Shown here: positions 17,368-25,148 of the stretch, in pieces
Numbering within the stretch: position 1 is the stretch's first letter
Layout: every line of letters starts with the position of its first letter
Assembly: GCF_046844695.1 (NCBI RefSeq)
Contig: NZ_CP177354.1
Location: 1,240,001 to 1,304,000, forward strand
Direction: 5' to 3'
DNA from: Pokkaliibacter plantistimulans
GTDB taxonomy: Bacteria; Pseudomonadota; Gammaproteobacteria; Pseudomonadales; Balneatricaceae
Length of the DNA stretch: 64,000 nt
Position numbers and translations under genes: made by a program
Notes under the pieces: generated by a model
What the model saw: the letters and a program-made list of their open reading frames with translations, nothing else
What the model was told of the DNA's origin: nothing
Database searches by the model: none

Positions 17368-20300
17368 GTGGACGGCAAACTCATTCTTATCGTCGAAGAC
17401 AGCCTGACTCAGGCGCTGCAACTGCAGGCGCTATTGGAGACATATCGCTGCACCGTGGCGGTGGCAAATAATGGCGTTGAGGCGCTGGAATACGTCGAGC
17501 ACAGCCTGCCTGATATCATCATCAGCGATGTCATCATGCCCAGAATGGATGGTTATGAGCTGTGCCAGACGCTGAAATCACGCCCGGCAACGGCTGCCAT
17601 TCCAGTGATACTGGTGACGTCCCTGACGGACCCGCGTGATGTAGTCAAAGGCCTGACCTGCGGTGCTGACAACTTCATCACCAAGCCTTATGACGAACGC
17701 TACCTGATCAGCCGTATCCGTTATCTGATCGTCAATCGTGAGCACCGTGAACATGAGCGGGTGCAGATTGGTATTGAGGTGGTGCTGGAAGGGGAGCGTC
17801 ACTTCATTACCGCGGCCCGTCAGCAGATGCTGGATTTGCTGATTTCCACCTATGAGGAAGGTATTCGTCTTAACACCGAACTGAAGAGCAAGCATGAGGA
17901 ACTGAGCCAGAGCAACTCCCTGATCAACAGCCTGTTTCGCTTTACCTCAGACCTCAGTGCGGCCAGCAGCGAAAAGGACATCATTCAGCGCGGACTGGCC
18001 CAGCTGCTCAGTTTTAACGGCGTTGCCTGTGCCTGGCTGATGCTGACCAGTGGCGAGCAGTGGCATCTGGCGGGGCTGGTCGGCGAAGGGCTGACAGCCA
18101 ACCGCATCCTGCATTGTGGGCTGCAATGCCCCTGTCGCCATGCCTACGACACGGATCATTTTTGTGACCTGATTGAAGTGGCGGACTGCCCTGTACTACA
18201 GGAGATATTGCCCCAGCAGTACCACGTCACCATTCCGCTGTTCTTCGGCAATGAGGTGGCCGGGCTGCTGAATATTACCCAGGAAGAAGGCGCCGCCTGG
18301 GATGAACAGCAACGCTCGGCGCTGCGGGCACTGGGGCATCAGTTTTCAGTGGCACTGGGGCGTGCCCGGTTGTTTGACAGCCTTGAGCTGCTAGTAGGGC
18401 AACGCACCGCGGCTTTGCAGCAGGAAATGCATCGACGTGAAAGTGCGCAGATCGCTCTGGCCAAGAATGAAGCATTGTTGCGACATATTCTGGAAGCGCT
18501 GCCGGTGGGGGTGCTGGTAGCCGATGTGGATGGACAGATCATCCTGCACAATCCGGAAGCGCGGCGTATCTGGGATGTCACCCAACAGGACGCACAGACC
18601 TGTAAAGGACACTGGGAAGCCAGCGGTGAAACCATTCAGGGCTGCAACTGGCCGCTGCAGCACAGTCTGAGCAGCGGTGAGGCATTTCTCAATCAGGTGG
18701 CGGAAATCACCCGTGAAGGTGAGCAACAGACCCTGCTGGTCTCCGCCGTCCCTTTCGCCCTGGAGGGCGAAGAGCGCCACGGTGCCATCAGCGTGCTGCA
18801 GGATATCAGTGTGCAACGCCAGGCCGAGGTGGAATTGCGCTTGCGCAATCATGCGATCGAAGCCAGCGTCAACGCCATCATCATCACGGATGCCAGTCAG
18901 GCTGATAATCCTATTGTTTATGTCAATCCAGCCTTCGAGCGGATCACCGGCTATGCCACTGATGAGGTAATGGGGTGTAACTGTCGCCTGTTGCAGGGCA
19001 ATGACCGCGAGCAGATGGGGCTGGAAAGCATTCGCCGGGCGCTGCGTAATGGCAGTGAAGGCGCCGCCTTGCTGCGCAATTACCGCAAGGACGGATCGCT
19101 GTTCTGGAACGAGCTGCGGGTGGCACCGGTGCGAGATGATCAGGGCCGCATCCGGCATTTTGTCGGGGTGCTCAATGATGTCACCGAGGCCAAGCGTTAT
19201 CAGGAGCAGCTGGAATATCAGGCCAATTACGATGACCTGACCGGTCTGCCCAACCGTAACCTGCTGATGGACCGTATTCAGCAGTCGATCAACTTCAATA
19301 GTCGTCACCGTTCTGGCTTTGCGCTGGCTTTTATTGATCTGGATAACTTCAAGTACGTTAATGACAGTCTTGGTCATGTCGTTGGCGATCAGTTGTTGCG
19401 GCAGGTGGCACAGTCACTGGATGGTTGTGTGCGTGAGGGGGATACCCTGGCGCGCCTGGGCGGCGACGAGTTTGTGGTGCTGCTCAATGATATGGTGGAT
19501 GTTGACAGCATCAGTATCACGCTGCGGCGTATGCTGGATGCCGTCGCTTCCCCCAAAGTGCTGGAGGAGACTGAAGTACTGGTGACTTCCAGTATTGGCT
19601 TCTGCCTGTCGCCCCAGGATGGGGACGATCCGGTAACCCTGCTGAAGAAGGCTGATAATGCCATGTATCGGGCCAAGGAGCAGGGGCGTAATCAGATTTG
19701 CAGCTACAAGCAGGAAATGGACGAAGCGGTAAGGCGCCGTCTGGCGCTGGAGCATGATCTGCGTCTTGGGTTGGAGCGCAATGAACTGGTGCTGTATTAC
19801 CAGCCGCAGTGGAGCCCGCATAGCCATACCACGGTAGGTGTGGAGGCTCTGGTACGCTGGCGCCGGGGGGACCGTATGGTGTCGCCCGCTGAGTTTATCC
19901 CACTGGCGGAAGAGACTGGGCTGATACTGGAGCTGGACGATTGGGTGGTACGCACTGCCTGCGCCCAGGCCAAAGCCTGGCAGGAGGCCAATCTGCCGCG
20001 CATGACGGTATCGGTCAATCTGTCAGCCCGGCAGTTCAAGAACGGTCGCTGTATTGAGCTGATCCGTGAGGTGCTGCAGCAAAGTGAGCTGGAGCCTGAG
20101 TTGCTGAAGGTGGAGGTGACCGAAAGTCTGGTGATGCAGAATGCCGAAGATGCCCTGATGACGATGCAACAATTACGGCAGTTGGGGGTGGGGCTGTCGA
20201 TGGATGACTTTGGCACCGGGTATTCCTCGCTGAGCTACCTCAAGCGTTTCCCCTTCCAGCAGTTGAAAATCGACAAGAGCTTTGTGGACAACGTGGTGGG

Positions 20301-20523
20301 GGATCGTGAAGGAGCTGCCATCGTTCAGGCGGTGATCGGCTTGGGCAAGACACTGGGGATCCAGATTGTGGCGGAAGGGGTTGAGACTATGGCCCAGTAC
20401 AACTATCTGACACTGGCGGGCTGTGACCTGATTCAGGGTTACTTTTTCTCCCCACCCTTGCCGGTGGACGCCTGCACCACTTTCCTGCAGCAGGATCATA
20501 ACTGGAACCCCAAGCTGCGATAG
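17368..20523 (+). CDS. Output regulator: REC-GAF-PAS-LOV-GGDEF-EAL c-di-GMP enzyme
   Basis: The protein has 1051 residues, starting at GTG 17368 with GAGGGAGA upstream. Domains in order: receiver with Asp54 (1-120); coiled linker; GAF (about 185-335) with five cysteines in 250-274; PAS (about 365-485); LOV-type PAS (about 498-610) with the photochemical motif GCNCRLLQG, reactive Cys539 and NYRKDGSLFWNEL; GGDEF (620-785) with intact GGDEF at 698-702 and inhibitory site R689xxD692; EAL (800-1045) with intact EAL at 826-828, DDFGTG, IDKSF and AEGVET. It should make and/or degrade c-di-GMP. It holds the position of WspR but is far larger. The LOV signalling glutamine appears to be Leu602. Flavin binding is predicted from motifs only. 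Confidence 0.9.
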   Translation: MDGKLILIVEDSLTQALQLQALLETYRCTVAVANNGVEALEYVEHSLPDIIISDVIMPRMDGYELCQTLKSRPATAAIPVILVTSLTDPRDVVKGLTCGADNFITKPYDERYLISRIRYLIVNREHREHERVQIGIEVVLEGERHFITAARQQMLDLLISTYEEGIRLNTELKSKHEELSQSNSLINSLFRFTSDLSAASSEKDIIQRGLAQLLSFNGVACAWLMLTSGEQWHLAGLVGEGLTANRILHCGLQCPCRHAYDTDHFCDLIEVADCPVLQEILPQQYHVTIPLFFGNEVAGLLNITQEEGAAWDEQQRSALRALGHQFSVALGRARLFDSLELLVGQRTAALQQEMHRRESAQIALAKNEALLRHILEALPVGVLVADVDGQIILHNPEARRIWDVTQQDAQTCKGHWEASGETIQGCNWPLQHSLSSGEAFLNQVAEITREGEQQTLLVSAVPFALEGEERHGAISVLQDISVQRQAEVELRLRNHAIEASVNAIIITDASQADNPIVYVNPAFERITGYATDEVMGCNCRLLQGNDREQMGLESIRRALRNGSEGAALLRNYRKDGSLFWNELRVAPVRDDQGRIRHFVGVLNDVTEAKRYQEQLEYQANYDDLTGLPNRNLLMDRIQQSINFNSRHRSGFALAFIDLDNFKYVNDSLGHVVGDQLLRQVAQSLDGCVREGDTLARLGGDEFVVLLNDMVDVDSISITLRRMLDAVASPKVLEETEVLVTSSIGFCLSPQDGDDPVTLLKKADNAMYRAKEQGRNQICSYKQEMDEAVRRRLALEHDLRLGLERNELVLYYQPQWSPHSHTTVGVEALVRWRRGDRMVSPAEFIPLAEETGLILELDDWVVRTACAQAKAWQEANLPRMTVSVNLSARQFKNGRCIELIREVLQQSELEPELLKVEVTESLVMQNAEDALMTMQQLRQLGVGLSMDDFGTGYSSLSYLKRFPFQQLKIDKSFVDNVVGDREGAAIVQAVIGLGKTLGIQIVAEGVETMAQYNYLTLAGCDLIQGYFFSPPLPVDACTTFLQQDHNWNPKLR

Positions 20524-21060
20524 CGGTAGAAAATAAGCGGGTAGAGCACATTGTTCGCTTTCAGGTCAGGCTGAATCGTTCAGCATATTTGAATAGTTGC
20601 TCCAACTGATGATCAAAAAACTGTCATGAGAGCGGGGTAAGCTGGTATCAAAACTGCATGGGTGAAGTTTGTGTCTTGACTATTTCACCGTATGACATGC
20701 AACTAAGTGATAGTTGGCATGTCGTATCACTCTGGCAGACTTTGAACCAATCGGATTGGCAGGCATGAGCACATAAAGGGCAGAACCGCCATAGCTGCAC
20801 CAAGAAGGGGAAGGTGTGTCTTCTTATATGCCACGTGAAGACGGTGTGGGGCGAGGTTGGATCCATCGCTGGTGTGGGAAATTAAGTAACACGACGATTT
20901 TTCACAGACTGTTTCCAATCATTTAGTTGTATGTTGAACACGGCTTGACCTCGCATAGTGCGAGTGACACTCTGTAGTGGCGTCACTTGTTTTATGACCT
21001 GTGTTCTGTAAGAAGCAAGATGTAGTTGTGCGAAGTTTGCACGAGGTTTCAGGGGGCGTT
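20524..21060. promoter_or_regulatory. Intergenic region with a -35-like box and overlapping palindrome
   Basis: Roughly 540 bases without a believable gene separate the c-di-GMP enzyme from the cyclic-nucleotide-binding gene. At 20945-20950 there is TTGACC. A perfect 6-base inverted repeat with a 3-base spacer (CTCGCA/TGCGAG, 20950-20964) overlaps its end. That is where an operator would sit if TTGACC is a -35 box, but no good -10 follows at 17 bases. I see nothing else assignable. Confidence 0.35.
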
Positions 21061-21522
21061 TTGGATATCCATCAAGAAGTAGATCTGCTACGCAAGATCC
21101 CGATGCTGGCCAGGCTGGATACGTCCAAGTTGAAACTATTGGCGTTCACCAGCCGCCTGATGCATTACGAAGATGGTGAAGTGCTGTTCAGCATTAATGA
21201 TCCGGCGGACTCGGTCTATCTGATTATTGAAGGAGAGGTGGAAATCATGGCCACCACCAGGGCGGGCGATTTTACATCGGTTGTCCGTGGGGTGAACTCC
21301 CTGGTCGGGGAGATGGCAGTGATTTCCAAAAGCAGGCGCAGTGCCACCGTTCGAGCGAGTGGTCACGTGGCTGCGTTGTGCATGGAAGGCTCCATATTTC
21401 TGCAGCTGATCACCTCCAACCCTGATGTGGCGTTGGACGTACTGCGGCAGTTGAGTGACAAACTGGTTGAAGCGCATCACGCCAACGAAGCGCTCTACAG
21501 CCAACTGGAACTGCATTCATAG
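21061..21522 (+). CDS. Cyclic nucleotide-binding domain protein
   Basis: The protein has about 153 residues and is essentially one cNMP-binding domain: LLRKIPMLARLDTSKLKLLAF, YEDGEVLF, an Asp-rich turn and the phosphate-binding-cassette-like GEMAVISKSRRSATVRA. There is no helix-turn-helix, so it is not a full CRP-type activator. It may sense or buffer a nucleotide and act on a partner. I chose TTG 21061 because AGGGGG lies just upstream and related proteins begin near this point; a GTG at 21001 would add 20 residues. A class III cyclase lies 1 kb downstream. The ligand (cAMP, cGMP or neither) is not determined. Confidence 0.75.
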   Translation: MDIHQEVDLLRKIPMLARLDTSKLKLLAFTSRLMHYEDGEVLFSINDPADSVYLIIEGEVEIMATTRAGDFTSVVRGVNSLVGEMAVISKSRRSATVRASGHVAALCMEGSIFLQLITSNPDVALDVLRQLSDKLVEAHHANEALYSQLELHS

Positions 21523-21529
21523 GCTAACC

Positions 21530-22189
21530 ATGAACAAAGAACGCTTTCTCGCCTTGTGGCAACGGACGCTGGTAACAGCCGCCAAGGACGCGGAGCAGGC
21601 TTTTACGACGCTGGAAGAGCTGTACGCCGCTCCGGGTCGGCATTATCACAACGGTTGCCATGTGCAGCATTGCCTGCTGTGGCTTGACCGCTATCGCAGC
21701 CATGCCATCAATGCGGATGCCATTGAGCTGGCTATCTGGTTCCATGATGCCATTTATGAGTTTCAGGCCTGCGATAACGAGCAGCGCAGTGCTGAACTGT
21801 TCCTGCAGTGCAGTTTAGGCGCGGATCAGACCCTGCGCCGCTATATCTACGATCTGATTCTGGCCACCACCCATCGCCAGCCGCCGACCAATCCGGATCA
21901 GGCGCTGATCATGGATGTTGATCTGTCCAGCTTTGCCCTGCCCTGGCATCCTTTTATCAAGGATTCCGTGCGGTGCCGTAAGGAAAAAGCGTTTCTGACA
22001 GACCCTGAATTTTTCGCCAGGCAAATCTGTTTCTGGGAAAGTTTGCTGGCTCGTCCTGCGTTCTTCTATACCCCGGTGTTTTTCCATGAACACGAGCAAC
22101 AGGCCCGTGAGAATGTAAAGCGTATGCTGGAGTTGATGGTGGAGCGCGGTTATGACTGCTCTCTGAATAAGCAGTGCCAAAGCGCCTGA
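21530..22189 (+). CDS. HD-superfamily metal-dependent hydrolase-like protein
   Basis: The protein has 219 residues, starting at the ATG 7 bases after the previous gene. Visible metal-site features are RHYHNGCHV (first His), IWFHDAIYE (the HD pair) and MDVDLSSFALP (final Asp), matching the predicted HD phosphohydrolase group COG4339. Substrate is unknown for this family. Its place between a cNMP-binding protein and a nucleotidyl cyclase makes a nucleotide substrate attractive, but that is inference from context only. A short hairpin overlaps its stop codon. Confidence 0.75.
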   Translation: MNKERFLALWQRTLVTAAKDAEQAFTTLEELYAAPGRHYHNGCHVQHCLLWLDRYRSHAINADAIELAIWFHDAIYEFQACDNEQRSAELFLQCSLGADQTLRRYIYDLILATTHRQPPTNPDQALIMDVDLSSFALPWHPFIKDSVRCRKEKAFLTDPEFFARQICFWESLLARPAFFYTPVFFHEHEQQARENVKRMLELMVERGYDCSLNKQCQSA

Positions 22190-22197
22190 TGGCGCTT
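22180..22197 (+). terminator. Weak hairpin at the end of the HD gene
   Basis: A 7-base perfect stem (AAGCGCC/GGCGCTT) with a TGAT loop contains the stop codon. The following bases are not a T-run, so termination strength is doubtful. Confidence 0.35.
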
Positions 22198-22457
22198 CTG
22201 TAGCCTGCGCAGCAACGGCTGCCGGGCTGACAGAATCCCCTCCTGAATCCATCTCATTGTTGTATCCCCCTGAATTAATTGAGAATTTTTTCTGCCATTG
22301 GGCCAAAATCCGCGCAATACAGAGTTGTGATGCTTGATCTATAGTTAAGCGTGGCGGCGTTGTTGAAATTCCCCTGCGGCGTCTCCATTTGCAGCGGCCA
22401 CTGTTTACCCTGCTATCCCATGCTCACAAGGCATGCTGTCTATCCGGGATATTGCTT

Positions 22458-23708
22458 ATGAAGCCTGAACAAATTGCCCTTCTCACCGGTGGTATGGATC
22501 AGCTGCCTGGCTGGCCGCTGCGTCCCGTGGTCAGCTGGTTGTTGCAGTCGGCTGCTGAGCTGGGGCAGCCGGTAGAGCTGGTCAGTGGTCTGTGCTCGCG
22601 TTTGACTGAGGTGGGGGCGCCGCTTAAGCGTGTTCGGGCAGGCATCAATGTGCTGCATCCTGAAGTGGTGGGCTGCTCCTACACCTGGTGGCGTGATCAG
22701 GGAGTAGTTGAGGAGGAGAGTGCGCTGCACGGCGTGACCAATACCTCCGCCTACATTGGCAGCCCGATGGAAAAGCTGCATCAGGGCCGGGAGTCGGTGC
22801 GCTATCCGTTGTTCACCCTTGCTGATGACGGGCTGCATTCTTCTCTGCGTGAGCTGAAAGAAGCCGGTTGCACAGACTATGTCGGATTTCCCGTTGTGTT
22901 CAGCAATGGCAGGGTGCAGTCACTGTTATTTGCTACCGATGCTGCAGACGGTTTTGATGATCATGATCTGGCCAAACTGGCACTGGTAAAAGACCTGCTG
23001 GCGCCCTACTGGGAGATCATTGCCCGCCAGCAATTATGCGACTCACTACTGAGTACCTATATCGGCCCGCGCATCGCCAAACGGGTGATGAATGGCCAGA
23101 TCAAGCGTGGTGATATGGAGCTGATCGAGGCGGCGCTGTGGTTCAGTGATCTGCGCAGTTTTACCAGTCTTAGTGAGCACTTGTCGGCACAGACCTTGCT
23201 CGATTCTCTCAACACCTATTTCGAAACCGTGGCGGTCGAGGTGACGGTGCGGGGAGGCGAGATTCTGCGTTTTATTGGTGATGCCATGCTGATCGTATTC
23301 CCGGTCAGTGAACAGGTCAGTCTGGCACAGGCGGCTGATCAGGCGCTCGCGGCGGCTCAGGCTACGCTGCAACGTATGGATGGTATCAATCAGCAACGTG
23401 CAGAAGAACGGATGCCGCCGCTGTTGTTTGGTCTGGGATTACATGTGGGCAGCGTGCAATACGGCAATGTCGGGGCGCCAAACCGGCTGGATTTCACGGT
23501 GATGGGCCCTGCCGTCAACCGTACTGCGCGTATTGAAGATATGACCAAGCTTCTGCAGCAGCCGGTGCTGATCTCTGCCGAAATGGCGGGTTTGCTGGAG
23601 CGACCGTTGCGGCAGATGGGCAGTCATACGCTGCGGGGTGTGGATGAACCGGTCACGCTGTTTGCGCCATTACCTGCTGAGCCGAACTTGCCGCATTCGG
23701 CAACCTAG
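22458..23708 (+). CDS. Class III adenylate/guanylate cyclase with N-terminal sensor region
   Basis: The protein has 416 residues from ATG 22458; the longer frame from 22389 has no ribosome site. Residues 1-185 form a GAF-like soluble input region. Residues 220-400 are a class III cyclase domain. Metal ligands are Asp231 (WFSDLRSFT) and Asp275 (FIGDAMLIVF), the transition-state residues are Asn354 and Arg358 (VNRTARIE), and Asp345 is at the base-recognition position. The usual base-recognising lysine is arginine (Arg271, EILRFIGD). It probably makes cAMP, but this substitution leaves the product open. No membrane segments. It lies near a cNMP-binding gene. Confidence 0.85.
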   Translation: MKPEQIALLTGGMDQLPGWPLRPVVSWLLQSAAELGQPVELVSGLCSRLTEVGAPLKRVRAGINVLHPEVVGCSYTWWRDQGVVEEESALHGVTNTSAYIGSPMEKLHQGRESVRYPLFTLADDGLHSSLRELKEAGCTDYVGFPVVFSNGRVQSLLFATDAADGFDDHDLAKLALVKDLLAPYWEIIARQQLCDSLLSTYIGPRIAKRVMNGQIKRGDMELIEAALWFSDLRSFTSLSEHLSAQTLLDSLNTYFETVAVEVTVRGGEILRFIGDAMLIVFPVSEQVSLAQAADQALAAAQATLQRMDGINQQRAEERMPPLLFGLGLHVGSVQYGNVGAPNRLDFTVMGPAVNRTARIEDMTKLLQQPVLISAEMAGLLERPLRQMGSHTLRGVDEPVTLFAPLPAEPNLPHSAT

Positions 23709-23736
23709 ACGGCCTGTAAAGCGGTAACAGATGTTG

Positions 23737-23748
23737 CGCTATATAGCG
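23737..23748. promoter_or_regulatory. Perfect 12-base palindrome upstream of the glycosyltransferase genes
   Basis: CGCTATATAGCG lies in the 185-base gap between the cyclase and glycosyltransferase genes. It may be an operator, but no regulator or promoter boxes can be assigned from sequence alone. Confidence 0.3.
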
Positions 23749-23893
23749 GAAGTGTAAAGGAATTCGTGCTAGGCTCTGTCGTTCGCGCCGAGCCGAGGAA
23801 AATACCCCCAGATGGCGTCAACTCGCACAGATTGGGCGGTTCAGGTAGTGAGATGGTTGTATGCCGCTAGAACCCACTTCTAGGGAAAAGACG

Positions 23894-25081
23894 ATGTACC
23901 GATTGGACAATACCCGCGTGTTGATCTATAGCCATGACAGCTTTGGTCTGGGGCATCTGCGTCGTTGCCGCGCCCTGGCTCATGCGCTGGTGGAACGCTA
24001 CAAAGGGGTATCGGTACTGATCCTCACCGGCTCACCTATCATTGGGCGTTTTGACTTCAAGGCGCGGGTAGATTTTGTCCGTATCCCCGGCGTGATCAAG
24101 CTGCACAACGGTGACTACACTTCGCTGGGTTTGCATATTCGCCTTGATCAGACACTGGCGCTGCGTGAGTCCATCATTCTCAACACCGCCAAGGCCTTTG
24201 AGCCTGATCTGTTTATCGTCGATAAAGAACCGCTGGGCCTGCAGGGCGAGGTGGAGTCCACCCTGCGGATGCTGCGCGATACCGAGTGCGTCAATGTGCT
24301 GGGTATCCGTGATGTGATGGATGAGCCCGTCAAGCTGACTAAGGAATGGGAACACAAACAGGCGTTTCCTGCGCTGGCTGAGCTCTATGACGAAATCTGG
24401 GTGTACGGCGATGAGTCCATGGGTAACCCCCTGCAGGGCTTGCCGCTACCGGCCAGTGTGCCGGAAAAAATGTTCTATACCGGCTATCTGCAGCGTCAGC
24501 TGCCAGTGCACACCCGTTCCCGCTATCTGGAAAAGGTTGAACGCCCTTACCTGCTGGTGACCCCCGGTGGCGGTGGTGACGGGGCGGAAATGGTGGACTG
24601 GGTGTTGCGTGCTTACGAAGCCGACCCCGATTTGCCATGGGATGTGATGTTTGTGCTTGGCCCCTTCATGAACAGCCAGGAACAGCAGCAGTTTATGGAC
24701 CGTGCTGAACCGCTGCGCGGCGTGCATATGATTACCTTCGATGCCAATCTGGAAAGCCTGCTGAGCGAAGCTGCCGGCATTGTGGCGATGGGCGGTTATA
24801 ACACCTTCTGTGAAATACTTTCCTTTGATAAGCCTGCCTTGCTTATTCCGCGTACAGAGCCGCGTCAGGAGCAGCTGATACGAGCCCGCAATGCCAGTGA
24901 ACTGGGCCTGCTCAGTATGCTGGACCCGCGTGAGCCCCATACCACCGAGCGTATGCTGGCCGCTCTGCGTGCCCTGCCACAGCAGAGTGCGCCATCACAA
25001 CACATGCCTGCCAATATGCTGAGCGGCCTGGAGCAGGTGCAGTGCCGGGTTAAAGGCTTGCTCAGCGAGCGCATTGACTGA
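23894..25081 (+). CDS. GT-B glycosyltransferase (COG4671-like) 1
   Basis: The protein has 395 residues from ATG 23894, preceded by AGGGAAAAG. It begins RVLIYSHDSFGLGHLRRCRALA, a nucleotide-sugar transferase N-domain. The C-domain has LLVTPGGGGDGAEMVDW and the donor-site GYNTFCEILSFDKPALLIPR. This is typical of the predicted glycosyltransferase group related to MurG and the EPS enzymes. It is cytoplasmic or membrane-peripheral, with no membrane helix. A paralogue follows 67 bases later, then a deacetylase-like gene, suggesting a small glycan unit. Donor and acceptor are unknown. Confidence 0.8.
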   Translation: MYRLDNTRVLIYSHDSFGLGHLRRCRALAHALVERYKGVSVLILTGSPIIGRFDFKARVDFVRIPGVIKLHNGDYTSLGLHIRLDQTLALRESIILNTAKAFEPDLFIVDKEPLGLQGEVESTLRMLRDTECVNVLGIRDVMDEPVKLTKEWEHKQAFPALAELYDEIWVYGDESMGNPLQGLPLPASVPEKMFYTGYLQRQLPVHTRSRYLEKVERPYLLVTPGGGGDGAEMVDWVLRAYEADPDLPWDVMFVLGPFMNSQEQQQFMDRAEPLRGVHMITFDANLESLLSEAAGIVAMGGYNTFCEILSFDKPALLIPRTEPRQEQLIRARNASELGLLSMLDPREPHTTERMLAALRALPQQSAPSQHMPANMLSGLEQVQCRVKGLLSERID

Positions 25082-25148
25082 CACCAGTTCGTATTTTGAG
25101 AATCTTGTCCCACGTTCAGGGCAACGGACCCACAGCTTAGGAAAGACC

